In this document: positions 17,307 through 26,095 of the stretch, piece by piece
Numbering within the stretch: position 1 is the stretch's first letter
How the letters are laid out: every line of letters starts with the position of its first letter
DNA from: Nitrososphaerota archaeon
Lineage (GTDB): Archaea > Thermoproteota > Nitrososphaeria > Nitrososphaerales > UBA183
Direction: 5' to 3'
NCBI GenBank assembly: GCA_029785235.1
Contig: JAFMAA010000005.1
Coordinates: forward strand, 1 to 64,000
Length of the DNA stretch: 64,000 nucleotides
Made by a program: the position numbers and the translations under genes
The notes under the pieces: model-generated
What the model was told of the DNA's origin: nothing
The model's database searches: none
What the model saw: only the letters and a program-made list of their open reading frames with translations

Positions 17307-17719
17307 GAGGCGCTTCTGAAGGAAGCCGATGGACCCATGTTGGTGCAAGGGATGAGATTCTGAAACTGGGGACGGTTCCGCCTGATTCGCCTACGACAGT
17401 ATTACGTCAGCTGCGCGCTCACCCAAGAAGGAATAGCGCCACCGATGTGCGTGTGATTGGTTTGCTTCTCTGATTCTCCTGCCCACTAGCACATACGCAC
17501 GGACTCAGGTACAACCGAGAGAGGGCCCCCTGTGCTACGGTAGGACCTTGTCCCTCCACTTCCTTCTGGCGACGAAACAGAGCAAAACGCTCCCTCCCAC
17601 GAGTGTTGGTACTGCTAGTGGAAAGAAGGCGCATGCACCTTTTCAGCGAGGGGCGTGAGAAATCGAGCCCTTACGTAAACCGATTGGGTCGGGGTCATCG
17701 GCTTACTGGTAAGCCGCTG
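17307..17719. other. Intergenic stretch, no supported gene
   Basis: About 410 bp between the BKACE gene and the convergent hflX. Only short frames without recognisable motifs are present on both strands. I see no tRNA-like fold and no clear repeat. Confidence 0.4.
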
Positions 17720-18841
17720 TTACTGCGAACCCCGTGGAAAGACCGACGCCATTATACGGGTCCTAAGTTGGTGGAGCCCGTCTCCCCGCTTCGCTGAGAT
17801 TCTGATCGAGGCGAAACCACTGAGAATCTGTTCCTGCTCGATTCGGCCCGCCAACCCATCTTCAAGACGGTCGACCTTATTGAGCACCAGAAGTATCTTC
17901 TTCGGGTCGACCTCCAACCCGTGCAGAGTCGTCCTGCAACTCTCTAGCTTTATCCGAATGCTTTCCACTGGCTCACCCGCGTCTATCAGAAGGAGGATGA
18001 GGTCTGCGTATCTGAGCTCGTCCAACGTAGATTTGAACGACTCGAACATGTACGGAGGAAGCCTTGAGATGAAGCCCACGGTATCGGACAGCATTATCTT
18101 CTTTCTCGAATCTGCGAAAGCGACGGCTCTCGTCGTCGTGCCAAGGGTCGTGAAGAGTCCGGGCGATTCTTCCTTCGACTCAGAAGCGAGTCTGTTGAAG
18201 AGCGTAGTCTTTCCGCTGCTGGTGTAGCCCGCGAGCGAGACGAACGGCATGTTGAGTTTTCGTCGCTCGGCGGTGTAGAGCTCCCTGTTAGTGCGGCTCT
18301 TCTCTAGTTTCTGTCCTATTAGGACCATCTGGCGTTTCAGCGCTCTGATCTTGACGTCGACCGCCGACTCGCCCATCCCGGAGAAGCCTGCCCTCTCCCC
18401 CTTGACAGAAAACCTGACTGCGTCCTTCGCGCGGGGCATCTCGTATCGAAGCTCCGCCAGACGGACCTGCAGCTTCGCCTCCGTCGTGTTCGCCCTTCTT
18501 GCGAAGATGTTCAAGACCAGCCTCTCCCTGTCGACGACCTCGGCTTGCGTCACTTTGGAGAGGTTGTTCGCCTGGGACGACGTGACGCTTTCGTCTATGA
18601 TGACTGTCTTGGACCCGTTTCCTGCGACAATCTCCTGCAGCTCCTGGGCCTTGCCAACGCCGACTCCGTACTCGGACCTGATTATCTGCTTCTGCGTGAT
18701 TACTTCTTGGACCCTATAGCCGGCGGCCTCGGCGAGTTCGAGGATCTCCTGCCTGCTGAATAGGTCAGGGTAAGTGATTACGGTTGCCTTATCGCCTGAC
18801 CCTCCCCTTCCAGCGAGAGCATTTTCGGCTATATGGTGCAT
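17720..18841 (-). CDS. hflX: GTPase HflX (copy 1)
   Basis: 373 residues. An N-terminal HflX domain (SEYGVGVGKAQELQEIV) and a helical linker (RAGFSGMGESAVDVKIRALKR) are followed by the G domain with GYTSSGKTTLFNRLAS, DTVGFISRLP and NKVD. HflX binds the 50S subunit and can split stalled ribosomes. Third gene of an apparent operon after the HMA-like and 44-residue zinc proteins; a purine-rich GCAGGGGGC precedes the ATG. A close paralogue lies at 48033-49148. Confidence 0.92.
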   Translation of the reverse strand: MHHIAENALAGRGGSGDKATVITYPDLFSRQEILELAEAAGYRVQEVITQKQIIRSEYGVGVGKAQELQEIVAGNGSKTVIIDESVTSSQANNLSKVTQAEVVDRERLVLNIFARRANTTEAKLQVRLAELRYEMPRAKDAVRFSVKGERAGFSGMGESAVDVKIRALKRQMVLIGQKLEKSRTNRELYTAERRKLNMPFVSLAGYTSSGKTTLFNRLASESKEESPGLFTTLGTTTRAVAFADSRKKIMLSDTVGFISRLPPYMFESFKSTLDELRYADLILLLIDAGEPVESIRIKLESCRTTLHGLEVDPKKILLVLNKVDRLEDGLAGRIEQEQILSGFASIRISAKRGDGLHQLRTRIMASVFPRGSQ

Positions 18842-18857
18842 AGTTGTTGCCCCCTGC

Positions 18858-18992
18858 TCAGCGGCCGTAGTGCTGGCCTATGCACCTATGATGAGACCCG
18901 ACGGGGTTGTATGGAGTCCACCTGGTCCCGGTCCTCATCCAGATAATCTCCTGACCGCATCTGTTGCAACGATGACTTTCTGACTGTGGCAT
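18858..18992 (-). CDS. 44-residue zinc-finger protein
   Basis: Small reading frame with CNRCG at the N-terminus, then WTPYNP and HHRCIGQH, giving a possible Cys2-His/Cys zinc site. It is tightly packed: 2 bp after the HMA-like gene and 16 bp before hflX, with the hflX ribosome-binding site just after its stop. Function unknown. The close spacing and metal-ligand pattern argue that it is real. Confidence 0.6.
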   Translation of the reverse strand: MPQSESHRCNRCGQEIIWMRTGTRWTPYNPVGSHHRCIGQHYGR

Positions 18993-18994
18993 CT

Positions 18995-19258
18995 TCACTC
19001 TACCTTCGAACCCTCACCGTGGTAGGCCTGGCGCGCGACCGAGGCATGGATGCTTGAAGCCAGCATCTTCTTGACCTGTGCAGATGTCAGCTTGTCTGCA
19101 TCGTACTCCACGGTCACCGAGCCCAGGATGTAGTTGATGTCGACCCTGACGATTCCTTCGAGTTTGGCTGATGCACGTCTGAGCCTTCGAGCCTGCCCCG
19201 GCTCGGTCAGACCTCGCGTCTTCAGGATGGCTGTTGCGCCCCTCTCTCCGCTTGTCAT
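18995..19258 (-). CDS. HMA-like (ferredoxin-fold) small protein lacking CxxC
   Basis: 87 residues. The segment RLRRASAKLEGIVRVDINYILGSVTVEYDADKLTSAQVKKML follows the beta-alpha-beta-beta-alpha-beta pattern of heavy-metal-associated domains, but the CxxC metal motif is replaced by residues without Cys. It therefore probably does not carry copper in the usual way. First gene of the hflX operon; a TATA-like TTCAATAGC lies near 19286-19296. Confidence 0.6.
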   Translation of the reverse strand: MTSGERGATAILKTRGLTEPGQARRLRRASAKLEGIVRVDINYILGSVTVEYDADKLTSAQVKKMLASSIHASVARQAYHGEGSKVE

Positions 19259-19363
19259 CGCAATCCGGCTCTTCGTGGGACGCGAAAGCTATTGAACCCG
19301 GCGTATTTTCTGCAGTCAACTGCAATGGAGGACGGATGACCTTGACGGCCAGGGGGCTGGTTT

Positions 19364-19882
19364 TCACTGAATCTCGAAAGACACGGCGTTCTCGTCCTGC
19401 AGGAACTTCGGTGGCCTCCCCAGCGGCTCGAAGATCGCCTGGACGTAACGTTGCAGAAACAAGCTTCCCTTAGGCCCGAAATCATGCGAGAGGGTGACAT
19501 TGACCTTTCCTCCCCGTACCACCTCGCTGAATTCGAACAGGTTCGTGTAATCAGCGGTGGTTCTCAGATAATCTAGCGCGGTGTCCACAGTGAGCTCCCC
19601 CCATTTGGCTCTGATGTACGTCTTCGGGACATCCTTCCCTGCTGAATTGCCAGCTTCGACTATCGCCTCGTCAGTTGCTGCCTGCAAGAGGTGCATGAAG
19701 CTTGACGCCGGGAGCTTCAGCATGTGGAACCTCCTCATCGGCCGATCATAGTTTGCGTACGTGAGAAGGAGCTGATTGAGCATGGTGTTGACGCTGACAT
19801 TCTGCTTCCTCGAGTCTTCTTGGAGGACCTTGAGGGCAGATTCGTCCAGCCTGAATGACGCTGTAGTGGTCTTAGGTCTCAA
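19364..19882 (-). CDS. Ribbon-helix-helix-like N-terminus, conserved hypothetical
   Basis: About 172 residues from a TTG at 19882. That start is supported by a TATA-like CTAATAAAAC (19908-19925 region) about 30 bp upstream and a GGGAG ribosome-binding site; the frame stays open further up but looks non-coding. The N-terminus TTASFRLDESALKVLQEDS followed by NVSVNTMLNQLLLTY looks like a ribbon-helix-helix. The remainder (TYIRAKWGELTVDTALDYL) is unrecognised. Probably a DNA-binding regulator. Confidence 0.55.
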   Translation of the reverse strand: MRPKTTTASFRLDESALKVLQEDSRKQNVSVNTMLNQLLLTYANYDRPMRRFHMLKLPASSFMHLLQAATDEAIVEAGNSAGKDVPKTYIRAKWGELTVDTALDYLRTTADYTNLFEFSEVVRGGKVNVTLSHDFGPKGSLFLQRYVQAIFEPLGRPPKFLQDENAVSFEIQ

Positions 19883-20033
19883 GGGCCGCTCCCCGTTTGT
19901 CCGGGTTCGCCGTTTTATTAGCTTGTAATCACGCCTGAGGGACTCAAGTGGATTCGCCCGCAGATTGCATCCGGGTGCAAAAAATACCTTGGCTCTATAT
20001 GCAGGATGCCTCCACTGTTGCTCGTGAGTGAAG

Positions 20034-20135
20034 ATGCAAACGAACCAGGAAGCGAAGAAGCCAGAAACATCAACCAAATCCGCCGGCCGAGTCAGGGACT
20101 CTCTTTGGCGGATCAAGGGCAGGTTACACCGCTAG
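20034..20135 (+). CDS. Possible 33-residue leader ORF upstream of the thermosome gene
   Basis: An ATG at 20034 opens a 33-codon basic frame (ends RVRDSLWRIKGRLHR) that stops 41 bp before the thermosome ATG. A TATA-like GCTCTATATGC lies at about 19992-20002, roughly 35 bp before it. It may be a leader peptide or chance; no family is recognised. Confidence 0.25.
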   Translation: MQTNQEAKKPETSTKSAGRVRDSLWRIKGRLHR

Positions 20136-20176
20136 AGACATCCCGTGAAGTTGTTTTTGGGTGTGATAGGTGAGCG

Positions 20177-21832
20177 ATGATGTCAGAGGCTTCGTTTGTG
20201 ACGACGTCGACAGGGCAGCAGGTCCTGATTCTGCGAGAGGGGAGCACTGAAAGCCGAGGAAGGAGGGCGCAGAGCAACAACATATCCGCAGCCAGGCTGA
20301 TTGCAGGGATAGTGGAGACGTCCCTTGGGCCTAGAGGGATGGACAAGATGCTGGTCGATTCCTTGGGCGATGTCACCATCACCAACGATGGCGCGACGAT
20401 GCTGAAGGAGATGGACGTACAGCATCCGGCTGGTAAGATGATAGTTGAGATAGCGAAAGCAGTGGACAACGCTGTCGGCGACGGAACTACGTCGTCGGTG
20501 GTCCTAGCGGGAGCCCTCTTGGAGAATGCTGGAGAGCTGATAGAGAAGGGCGTCCATCCGATGGTCATCGCCAACGGTTACAGGACGGCCGCGGACAAGG
20601 CCCGAAGGATTCTGGATGAGATTTCAATCGGCGTGAAACCCGAGGACAGGACTACGTTGACAAAGATCGCCCGGACCAGCATGGGGTCCAAGCTGATCGC
20701 AAACGACAGCGCGACCCTCGGGGCCATGGTGGTCGAAGCTATTCTCCAGATTGCGGCGAAGACACCCGAGGGAGCATACAGGGTCGACGTTGACGATCTG
20801 AAGGTGGAGAAGAAGCCGGGAGGCTCCCTCAAAGATACTAGCTTCACGAGGGGGGTCATCCTGGACAAGGAAGTGGTTCACTCAGGGATGCCGAAGCGGA
20901 TAGAGAAGGCGCGGATAGCGCTGGTCAACTCTGCTCTCGAGATAGAGAAGACAGAGTTTGATGCTAAGATCAGCATCGACAAGCCGGCACAGATACAGCA
21001 GTTTCTCGATGAAGAGACGCGCATGCTGAGGAGCATGGTTGACAAGGTCTCGGAGTCTGGGGCCAACGTCCTCATATGCCAGAAGGGGATCGACGAGATG
21101 GCCCAGCACTACCTCGCGAAGGCCGGCATCCTGTCGGTGAGGAGGGTGAAAGAGTCTGACATGACCAAACTTGCGAAGGCCACGGGCGCAAGGATGGTGA
21201 CGGGCCTCGACGGCTTGACGAAGGCAGACCTGGGGCAGGCAGGACTTGTCGAAGAAAGAAAGCTAGAAGACGACAAGTGGGTGTTCGTGGTGGACTGCAA
21301 AAACCCGAAGTCAGTGTCGATGCTCATCCGGGGCGGTAGCCAAAGGGTCGTCGACGAGGCTGAAAGGTCCGTCCATGACGCCGTCATGGTCGTCAAGGAC
21401 GTTCTCGAGAATCCTGCGATAGTGGCTGGGGGCGGCGCCGTAGAGGAGGAACTCTCCTATCGCCTGATGAAGTGGTCGGCCACCGTTCGGGGGAGGGAGC
21501 AGCTGGCTGTGGAGAAGTTCGCCGAAGCCCTGGAGTCCATACCCATCGCTCTGGCAGTGAACGCTGGGTTTGACCCGATAGACACCCAAGTAGAGCTCAG
21601 GGAAAGCCACGGGGCAGGCAGGACTTGGACAGGGGTGGACGTCCTGGGGAAGGGCGTCAGGAACATGTTCGACAAGGACGTCGTCGAACCTGCTTCAGTC
21701 AAAGAGCAGATCATCAAATCAGCCACTGAGTGTACCTGCATGATCCTGAGGATAGACGATGTCATCGCCGGCGGCAGGCAAGGTCCTTCACCTCCTAGGG
21801 GCGGTCAAGGCGAGATGGGAGGAGCAGACTAG
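20177..21832 (+). CDS. Thermosome subunit (group II chaperonin)
   Basis: 551 residues, normal length. It has TSLGPRGMDKMLVDSLGDVTITNDGATML, GDGTTSSVVLAGALL for nucleotide binding, and VAGGGAVEEELSYRL near the end. The C-terminal tail is Gly/Pro-rich (GGRQGPSPPRGGQGEMGGAD), replacing the usual GGM repeats that project into the cavity. ATP-dependent folding chamber, fed by prefoldin. Other subunits are not in the window. Confidence 0.96.
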   Translation: MMSEASFVTTSTGQQVLILREGSTESRGRRAQSNNISAARLIAGIVETSLGPRGMDKMLVDSLGDVTITNDGATMLKEMDVQHPAGKMIVEIAKAVDNAVGDGTTSSVVLAGALLENAGELIEKGVHPMVIANGYRTAADKARRILDEISIGVKPEDRTTLTKIARTSMGSKLIANDSATLGAMVVEAILQIAAKTPEGAYRVDVDDLKVEKKPGGSLKDTSFTRGVILDKEVVHSGMPKRIEKARIALVNSALEIEKTEFDAKISIDKPAQIQQFLDEETRMLRSMVDKVSESGANVLICQKGIDEMAQHYLAKAGILSVRRVKESDMTKLAKATGARMVTGLDGLTKADLGQAGLVEERKLEDDKWVFVVDCKNPKSVSMLIRGGSQRVVDEAERSVHDAVMVVKDVLENPAIVAGGGAVEEELSYRLMKWSATVRGREQLAVEKFAEALESIPIALAVNAGFDPIDTQVELRESHGAGRTWTGVDVLGKGVRNMFDKDVVEPASVKEQIIKSATECTCMILRIDDVIAGGRQGPSPPRGGQGEMGGAD

Positions 21833-22251
21833 ACCATGACGTTCGCGCGCAGGAAGAAGTGGGCGGTCATTCGGAAGCGCAGGCACTCTTCTCATCAGCA
21901 CACTATTGAGCAGCGTGGTCTGCATCTCGCGAAACCCAGCTAGAACGAAACGTCTGTCTCCAGTATGCCGCGTCGGTCTTCGACTATCAGTCAGCGTTCG
22001 ATTCGATAGAGTCAGAAGCAGTCAGAAGCACTCTCACCTCGGGTCGGAGGGAGGGGCACGGCGATTCTGGCCATGATGAGCGGGGCCTGCCTGAAGGAGG
22101 CGACGACCAGTGACGAATCTCTCAAAGAGGTCCTACTGGGTGGAGCCTATAGATTCTGCGGCTTGAGGGAAAGCGCACCGGGTCCGCGGTGCCGCTGATA
22201 AGAGAACATGAGCCACCTGCCGCACGCATGGTCGCGACGCCGGAGCTCTCA
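21833..22251. other. Intergenic stretch with a short tandem duplication
   Basis: About 420 bp between the thermosome gene and the tfb stop. No coding frame with recognisable motifs. GTCAGAAGCA is repeated head to tail around 22010-22030. It may hold decayed sequence; nothing can be assigned. Confidence 0.4.
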
Positions 22252-23154
22252 TCAGATGCCGAGTGCTTCTCGTAGTCCCTTGTACCTGTTCCTGATTGTG
22301 ACCTCTGTTACCTTGGCGGCCTCCGCTACGTCCTTCTGGGTCTTCATGTCCCCCTCGAGGGTGCAGGCCACGTACAGAGCAGAAGCGGCGAGCCCCATGG
22401 GGTCTTTGCCTGCAGTGATCCCTGTCTCCTTAGCTCGGAAAAGGATCTCGCGCGCCCTCCTCTGCGTCCTTTCAGAGACATTCGCCCTAGAAGCTATCCC
22501 TGACACGCACCTGGCCGCGTCGGCGACAGGCATCTGGAAGTCCATCTCCCTGTGCAGGAGCCTATACGACCTAGCGAGATCCTTCTTCTTGACGTTGCTC
22601 ACCGCGGCCACGTCTTTGAGCGTCCTCGGTACCTGGCAGTCCCTGCACGCAGCGTAGAGGGAAGCGGCCATGATCGTGGTTATCGACCTTCCTCTCACAA
22701 GGTTCCTCTCCAACGCCTTCCTGTAGAAATAAGCGGCCTTCTCTGTGACTGCTTCCGATACCGTGAGCTTGTCGGCGTATCTCCCGAGCTCGCTGAACGC
22801 CTGGCGGAGGTTCCTGTCAGCCGACTCGTGGACCTGGCTCCTCCTATCCCAGGTCCTCATCCTCTCGACCGTCGACTTCATTGACCCTGACAGCAACCTC
22901 CCCGACGCGTCCTTGTTCTGTCCGCCGATCACGGTAGCCAGCCCCATGTCGTGTATCGCGATAGACGTCGGGACCCCTACCCTCCTGCGGTCCCCTTTTT
23001 CGTCCCCCGAGAAGGACCTCCACTCCGGACCCGTGTCCGTGATCTTCTCCTTGATGACCAGTCCGCACTCTGCGCAGTAGTACTCCGACCCCGTGCCGTC
23101 GAGGACGAGACTGCTCTTGCCGCATCGAGGGCATTTGTCCGAACTCCTCTCCAT
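22252..23154 (-). CDS. tfb: Transcription initiation factor B (TFB)
   Basis: 300 residues. N-terminal zinc ribbon CPRCG ... YYCAECG, B-finger region (GPEWRSF), then two cyclin repeats (KAAYFYRKALERNLVRGRS; TLEGDMKTQKDVAEAAKVTE with a helix-turn-helix that reads BRE). It recruits RNA polymerase to TBP-DNA. Monocistronic. The leader is about 70 nt, long for this genome. Confidence 0.96.
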   Translation of the reverse strand: MERSSDKCPRCGKSSLVLDGTGSEYYCAECGLVIKEKITDTGPEWRSFSGDEKGDRRRVGVPTSIAIHDMGLATVIGGQNKDASGRLLSGSMKSTVERMRTWDRRSQVHESADRNLRQAFSELGRYADKLTVSEAVTEKAAYFYRKALERNLVRGRSITTIMAASLYAACRDCQVPRTLKDVAAVSNVKKKDLARSYRLLHREMDFQMPVADAARCVSGIASRANVSERTQRRAREILFRAKETGITAGKDPMGLAASALYVACTLEGDMKTQKDVAEAAKVTEVTIRNRYKGLREALGI

Positions 23155-23230
23155 CTTCAGGAGCCGCGAGAAATTGGTGCTTGTTTCTAACTCGGGTCAC
23201 TAACAGAAGTATCCTGTACTTCGGAGTTTG

Positions 23231-23256
23231 GAGCGCTATCGCTCTATATAAAGGAC
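23231..23256 (-). promoter_or_regulatory. tfb promoter with adjacent palindrome
   Basis: On the minus strand a strong TATA box (CTTTATATAGAG, about 23242-23253) lies about 90 bp before the tfb ATG. It directly adjoins, and slightly overlaps, the inverted repeat GAGCG-CTAT-CGCTC at 23231-23244, between TATA and the likely start site. A repressor site or an RNA hairpin are both possible. Confidence 0.45.
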
Positions 23257-23291
23257 AGGTCGTCCGCTCCCAATTTGGGAGCCTGCTGCCT

Positions 23292-23444
23292 CTATCTGAA
23301 TCCCAAACCTGCTGAATCCATCGTCCTGACGCAGTCTTCGCACATGAGCCCCCGGGGGGTCCTGTAGAGACGTTCGACCTTGCCGCACCGGGGGCAGGCC
23401 TTCGGGAGCTTTCGAGGCTGCTGGACTGCTCCCGCTTGCCTCAT
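23292..23444 (-). CDS. 50-residue zinc-ribbon protein
   Basis: Small frame with CPRCGKVERLYRTPRGLMCEDC: two CxxC pairs 15 residues apart, a compact zinc ribbon, after a basic N-terminus (QQPRKLPKA). Located upstream of tfb on the same strand, with about 137 bp between. Function unknown; RNA or DNA binding is plausible for such ribbons. Confidence 0.6.
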   Translation of the reverse strand: MRQAGAVQQPRKLPKACPRCGKVERLYRTPRGLMCEDCVRTMDSAGLGFR

Positions 23445-23647
23445 CGGCCTATCGCCTTCGGGAGCGCCTGGCGTGTCTTATGGCCGCCAGTCTTGGAACC
23501 CATATGGCAGACGGGATGGCCGGCGAGCCACATCTGTCGTAGTGTCCGAAGCGTTACGTGCGACCATGACTGGGTTTGGCTGACCACGAAGCGTTAAGCT
23601 CCGCGCCTCTATTAAAGGCGGGCGAAGGCCATGTCCAAACCCTATTA

Positions 23648-24079
23648 GTGAGGCGTGTTAGGTCTCCTGCATTGGAGTCCGGGGAGAAGGGCCACGAAGC
23701 GAGGCTGAAGGAGATTCTGACCGCATACAACGAGGCGTGGACGAAGTACTGGGACTCGTACATAAAGCTCCAAGATCAGCTATATGAGAGCCTCCGGGCT
23801 GGGAGAGAGGTCTCCTGGCTAGCCGCGACCGATGAAAGGAAGCTCAGCGAGATCAACCAGGTGCAGCGATCTCTTTTCGAGAGCATGCCTCGACGGCTGG
23901 ACTACTCCCCCCTCGGGCAGATAACCCACGACATGAGCAGCGCGCCAAACAAGATCAAGAACCTCGAGGCCGCTCTGGTGAAGGCTGACGATGGGTGCAG
24001 GAGCCTGGAAGCTGCGATAGCCCTGATGAAGGAGAAAGTAGAAGCCATGAAAGAAGCCATCAGCGCTGCCGGTTCTTGA
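23648..24079 (+). CDS. Coiled-coil hypothetical protein
   Basis: About 143 residues from the GTG at 23648, chosen because a TATA-like CTCTATTAAAGG (about 23606-23617) lies 30 bp before; the frame is open from 23576. Helical throughout, with aromatic AYNEAWTKYWDSYIKLQDQLYESL and a charged coiled coil at the end (LEAAIALMKEKVEAMKEAI). No membrane segment and no recognised family. Confidence 0.5.
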   Translation: MRRVRSPALESGEKGHEARLKEILTAYNEAWTKYWDSYIKLQDQLYESLRAGREVSWLAATDERKLSEINQVQRSLFESMPRRLDYSPLGQITHDMSSAPNKIKNLEAALVKADDGCRSLEAAIALMKEKVEAMKEAISAAGS

Positions 24080-24170
24080 GCGGAGCGACCTCAGGACGCT
24101 TGAGACTCGCCCCTGCTTTCTTTCCAGGAGGATGTCTCTTCGGCGCCGACTAGGCGCATCTGGGAGAGCC

Positions 24171-24332
24171 CTACGCTTTGGATTTGGCACTCTCGCGCTC
24201 TGCAGACTTGCGGAGCCGGTTCAGTTCGGCGATCTTCTCTTTGTACTCCCGCTTCTTCTTTTTGTTTCCTTGAGTCCGCGCCTGGTCGTATAGCTTCCTG
24301 AGCTTCTCTTCTTCTACGGCGTAGTCCGACAA
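24171..24332 (-). CDS. 53-residue charged helical protein
   Basis: TTG start; strongly charged and helical (VEEEKLRKLYDQAR, then KKKKREYKEKIAELNRLRK). The codon pattern is coding-like in this frame, more so than the longer Arg-rich overlapping frame. No family recognised. Confidence 0.4.
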   Translation of the reverse strand: MSDYAVEEEKLRKLYDQARTQGNKKKKREYKEKIAELNRLRKSAERESAKSKA

Positions 24333-24780
24333 CCATGGAGACAGAGAGTCATCGTCTAGTTATGTCTTTCAAGACCCCCCGACAACGTTCTCCGCTCCGG
24401 CACGTCATGATCGCATCCTTGTTCGCGGCGCTGAAAGGAAAGACTGTGCGGAGGGAGAGGTAGGTTTGGACAACCTTCGGCCCGGCCACGTCAACGAACA
24501 CTATGGCAAAGCAGCGCTAGGTCCGTTGAGCGAGTCGTCGAACCACGAGCCTGGGCTTGAACTCGTGCTGTTTGAACGCCTGGGTGAGGCGATGGCGGAA
24601 TCGAATTCTGCGTGCAGGCTCTATCTCGAGATGACTGGGAATGGAACCTACTTCGGAACGGCTCTCCGTCGCCATCCAGTCATGGCATCAGGGCCTTACG
24701 ATAGACCGTCAATCAGTGCATCATCCGCCTAGGAGGTGAGTCATAGCTGGACGGGGTTAAGGCCTACGCCCGCCATTGTG
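24333..24780. other. Intergenic stretch, one doubtful short frame
   Basis: About 450 bp. A plus-strand TTG frame at 24466-24732 (88 codons) is preceded by a purine-rich GGAGGGAGAGG and contains a helical stretch LFERLGEAMAESNSACRLYLEM. It has no recognisable relatives and I do not call it as a gene. Confidence 0.3.
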
Positions 24781-25251
24781 TTACGCCGGGGTGCCGGAGC
24801 CTATGACGTACACAATGACCCTTTGATTGCGGCGGCCTTCCTTGAAGACGTGATATCCAGTAGGGCGCCAACCAGGGATCCCGAAGTCGTGAGAAACCAC
24901 TCTGGTGCCTCCCCGAAGTTCTCCGATTAGTTTCCGCTTCAGCCTCGCGTTTTCGTTCGCGCTTTGATACAGGGTGACGACATCAGCCTCTGAGATGTCC
25001 ACGTCGTCATAGTTCGCGTTGACTATCGTGACATTCCCGAGATTCCGTGTCTTCCTTAGCGCGATGGAACAGAGCTTCTGCTTCTGCTCGATCCCTACCA
25101 CCTTTGTAGCATTGTAATCGCGTGCCGCTGCGACGACGATTGCGCCATCCCCGCAACCAAGGTCGTATACGACGGCCCCCGGCCTCACACCGGCTAGGGA
25201 AAGCATCTTCTCGACCACGAATGCCGACGTCGGATAGAAAGCAGCACCCAA
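24781..25251 (-). CDS. SAM-dependent methyltransferase, small class I
   Basis: 156 residues, TTG start. FYPTSAFVVEKML leads into motif I VVYDLGCGDGAIVVAAA, then VVGIEQKQKLC (acidic residue for ribose binding) and NANYDDVDISEADVVTLY. The short length and absence of a substrate domain resemble small archaeal methyltransferases that act on proteins; the substrate cannot be told. Stands alone. Confidence 0.75.
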   Translation of the reverse strand: MGAAFYPTSAFVVEKMLSLAGVRPGAVVYDLGCGDGAIVVAAARDYNATKVVGIEQKQKLCSIALRKTRNLGNVTIVNANYDDVDISEADVVTLYQSANENARLKRKLIGELRGGTRVVSHDFGIPGWRPTGYHVFKEGRRNQRVIVYVIGSGTPA

Positions 25252-25339
25252 ACGCCGATGAGCCTTTCCGCTGAAGCATTAAGAATGTCGCCCCTGCTCC
25301 TATGGCTGATACGACCCAGTCGTTCCGACTGCTGGAGCG

Positions 25340-25999
25340 TCACTGGAATAAGTCGCGCATTTCCTTCAGAATCTCCCTCACGACTGCTTCTCTGAGGTCG
25401 AGATCCTGCGAAAGCCGCTCCACGTCCATGTCGTGCTCTTCTAGGATGTGATAGATTACCCGCTTCTTCGTCGTGCTTTCCACTTTATCGATCGCCTTCG
25501 TGGCGGAACCCATGGCTTTGTTCCGGATGTAAAGAAGCGCGGCCCGCTCCTCCTCGAGCTCCTCCAGCTTACGGTCTAGACGCTCAAGAAGCCCGGAGAT
25601 GACCGACACGTCACCCGGCTCTTCTCCTGAGACCCTCGAAGCTTCGGCCATGATTTTGGTGCCCTCGGGGGAGAATCTCTTCCCGCTGATAGACCCGAAC
25701 GACAGTCCCTTTTGGATGAAGAGGTTGGGCGCCAGGTCGAGGGTGATTGACACGCTCTTGGCGAGTGAGTAGGTCCTCCTCCGGGGTCCGCTGTCGCTGG
25801 GCTCCTGGGAGGAGGCGACCAGCCCCGCCTGCTCCATCGTCGCAAGGTGCTTCGCGACAAGCGCCTGGCCTAATCCCAGCTCCTTCGCCAACTGCAGGGC
25901 ATAGCCAGGGCTCTGGCTCAGCCTCTTTACGATCTTCCTCCTTATCGGGTTTTCCAGCATTTCGAGGAAGGTGTCTAGTTCCTCCTCCTCCATGCTCAT
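25340..25999 (-). CDS. ArsR-like winged-helix regulator, heat-shock regulator candidate
   Basis: 219 residues. N-terminal winged helix (MLENPIRRKIVKRLSQSPGYALQLAKELGLGQALVAKHL...) followed by a coiled-coil (LLERLDRKLEELEEERAAL) that probably dimerises, and a second helical domain. It is the third gene behind hsp20 and dnaK on the same strand (96 bp after dnaK). By position it resembles Phr-type archaeal heat-shock repressors and may bind the palindrome before hsp20. That link is inference. Confidence 0.7.
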   Translation of the reverse strand: MSMEEEELDTFLEMLENPIRRKIVKRLSQSPGYALQLAKELGLGQALVAKHLATMEQAGLVASSQEPSDSGPRRRTYSLAKSVSITLDLAPNLFIQKGLSFGSISGKRFSPEGTKIMAEASRVSGEEPGDVSVISGLLERLDRKLEELEEERAALLYIRNKAMGSATKAIDKVESTTKKRVIYHILEEHDMDVERLSQDLDLREAVVREILKEMRDLFQ

Positions 26000-26095
26000 A
26001 TCACATGGGGCACCTCCATCCTCGTTTCAGGTTCAACTGGATCGCGTGAAAGGGACCACCCTGCGTCAAGATTCAGCCCCATGCAGCGCCGAGCG

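Noticed and set aside
17419..17634. Minus-strand 71-codon frame
   Set aside because: Low-complexity Arg/Ser composition, no start context and no motif.
24466..24732. 88-codon plus-strand gene
   Set aside because: Only a purine-rich stretch supports it; no motif, and composition is like the flanking non-coding DNA.
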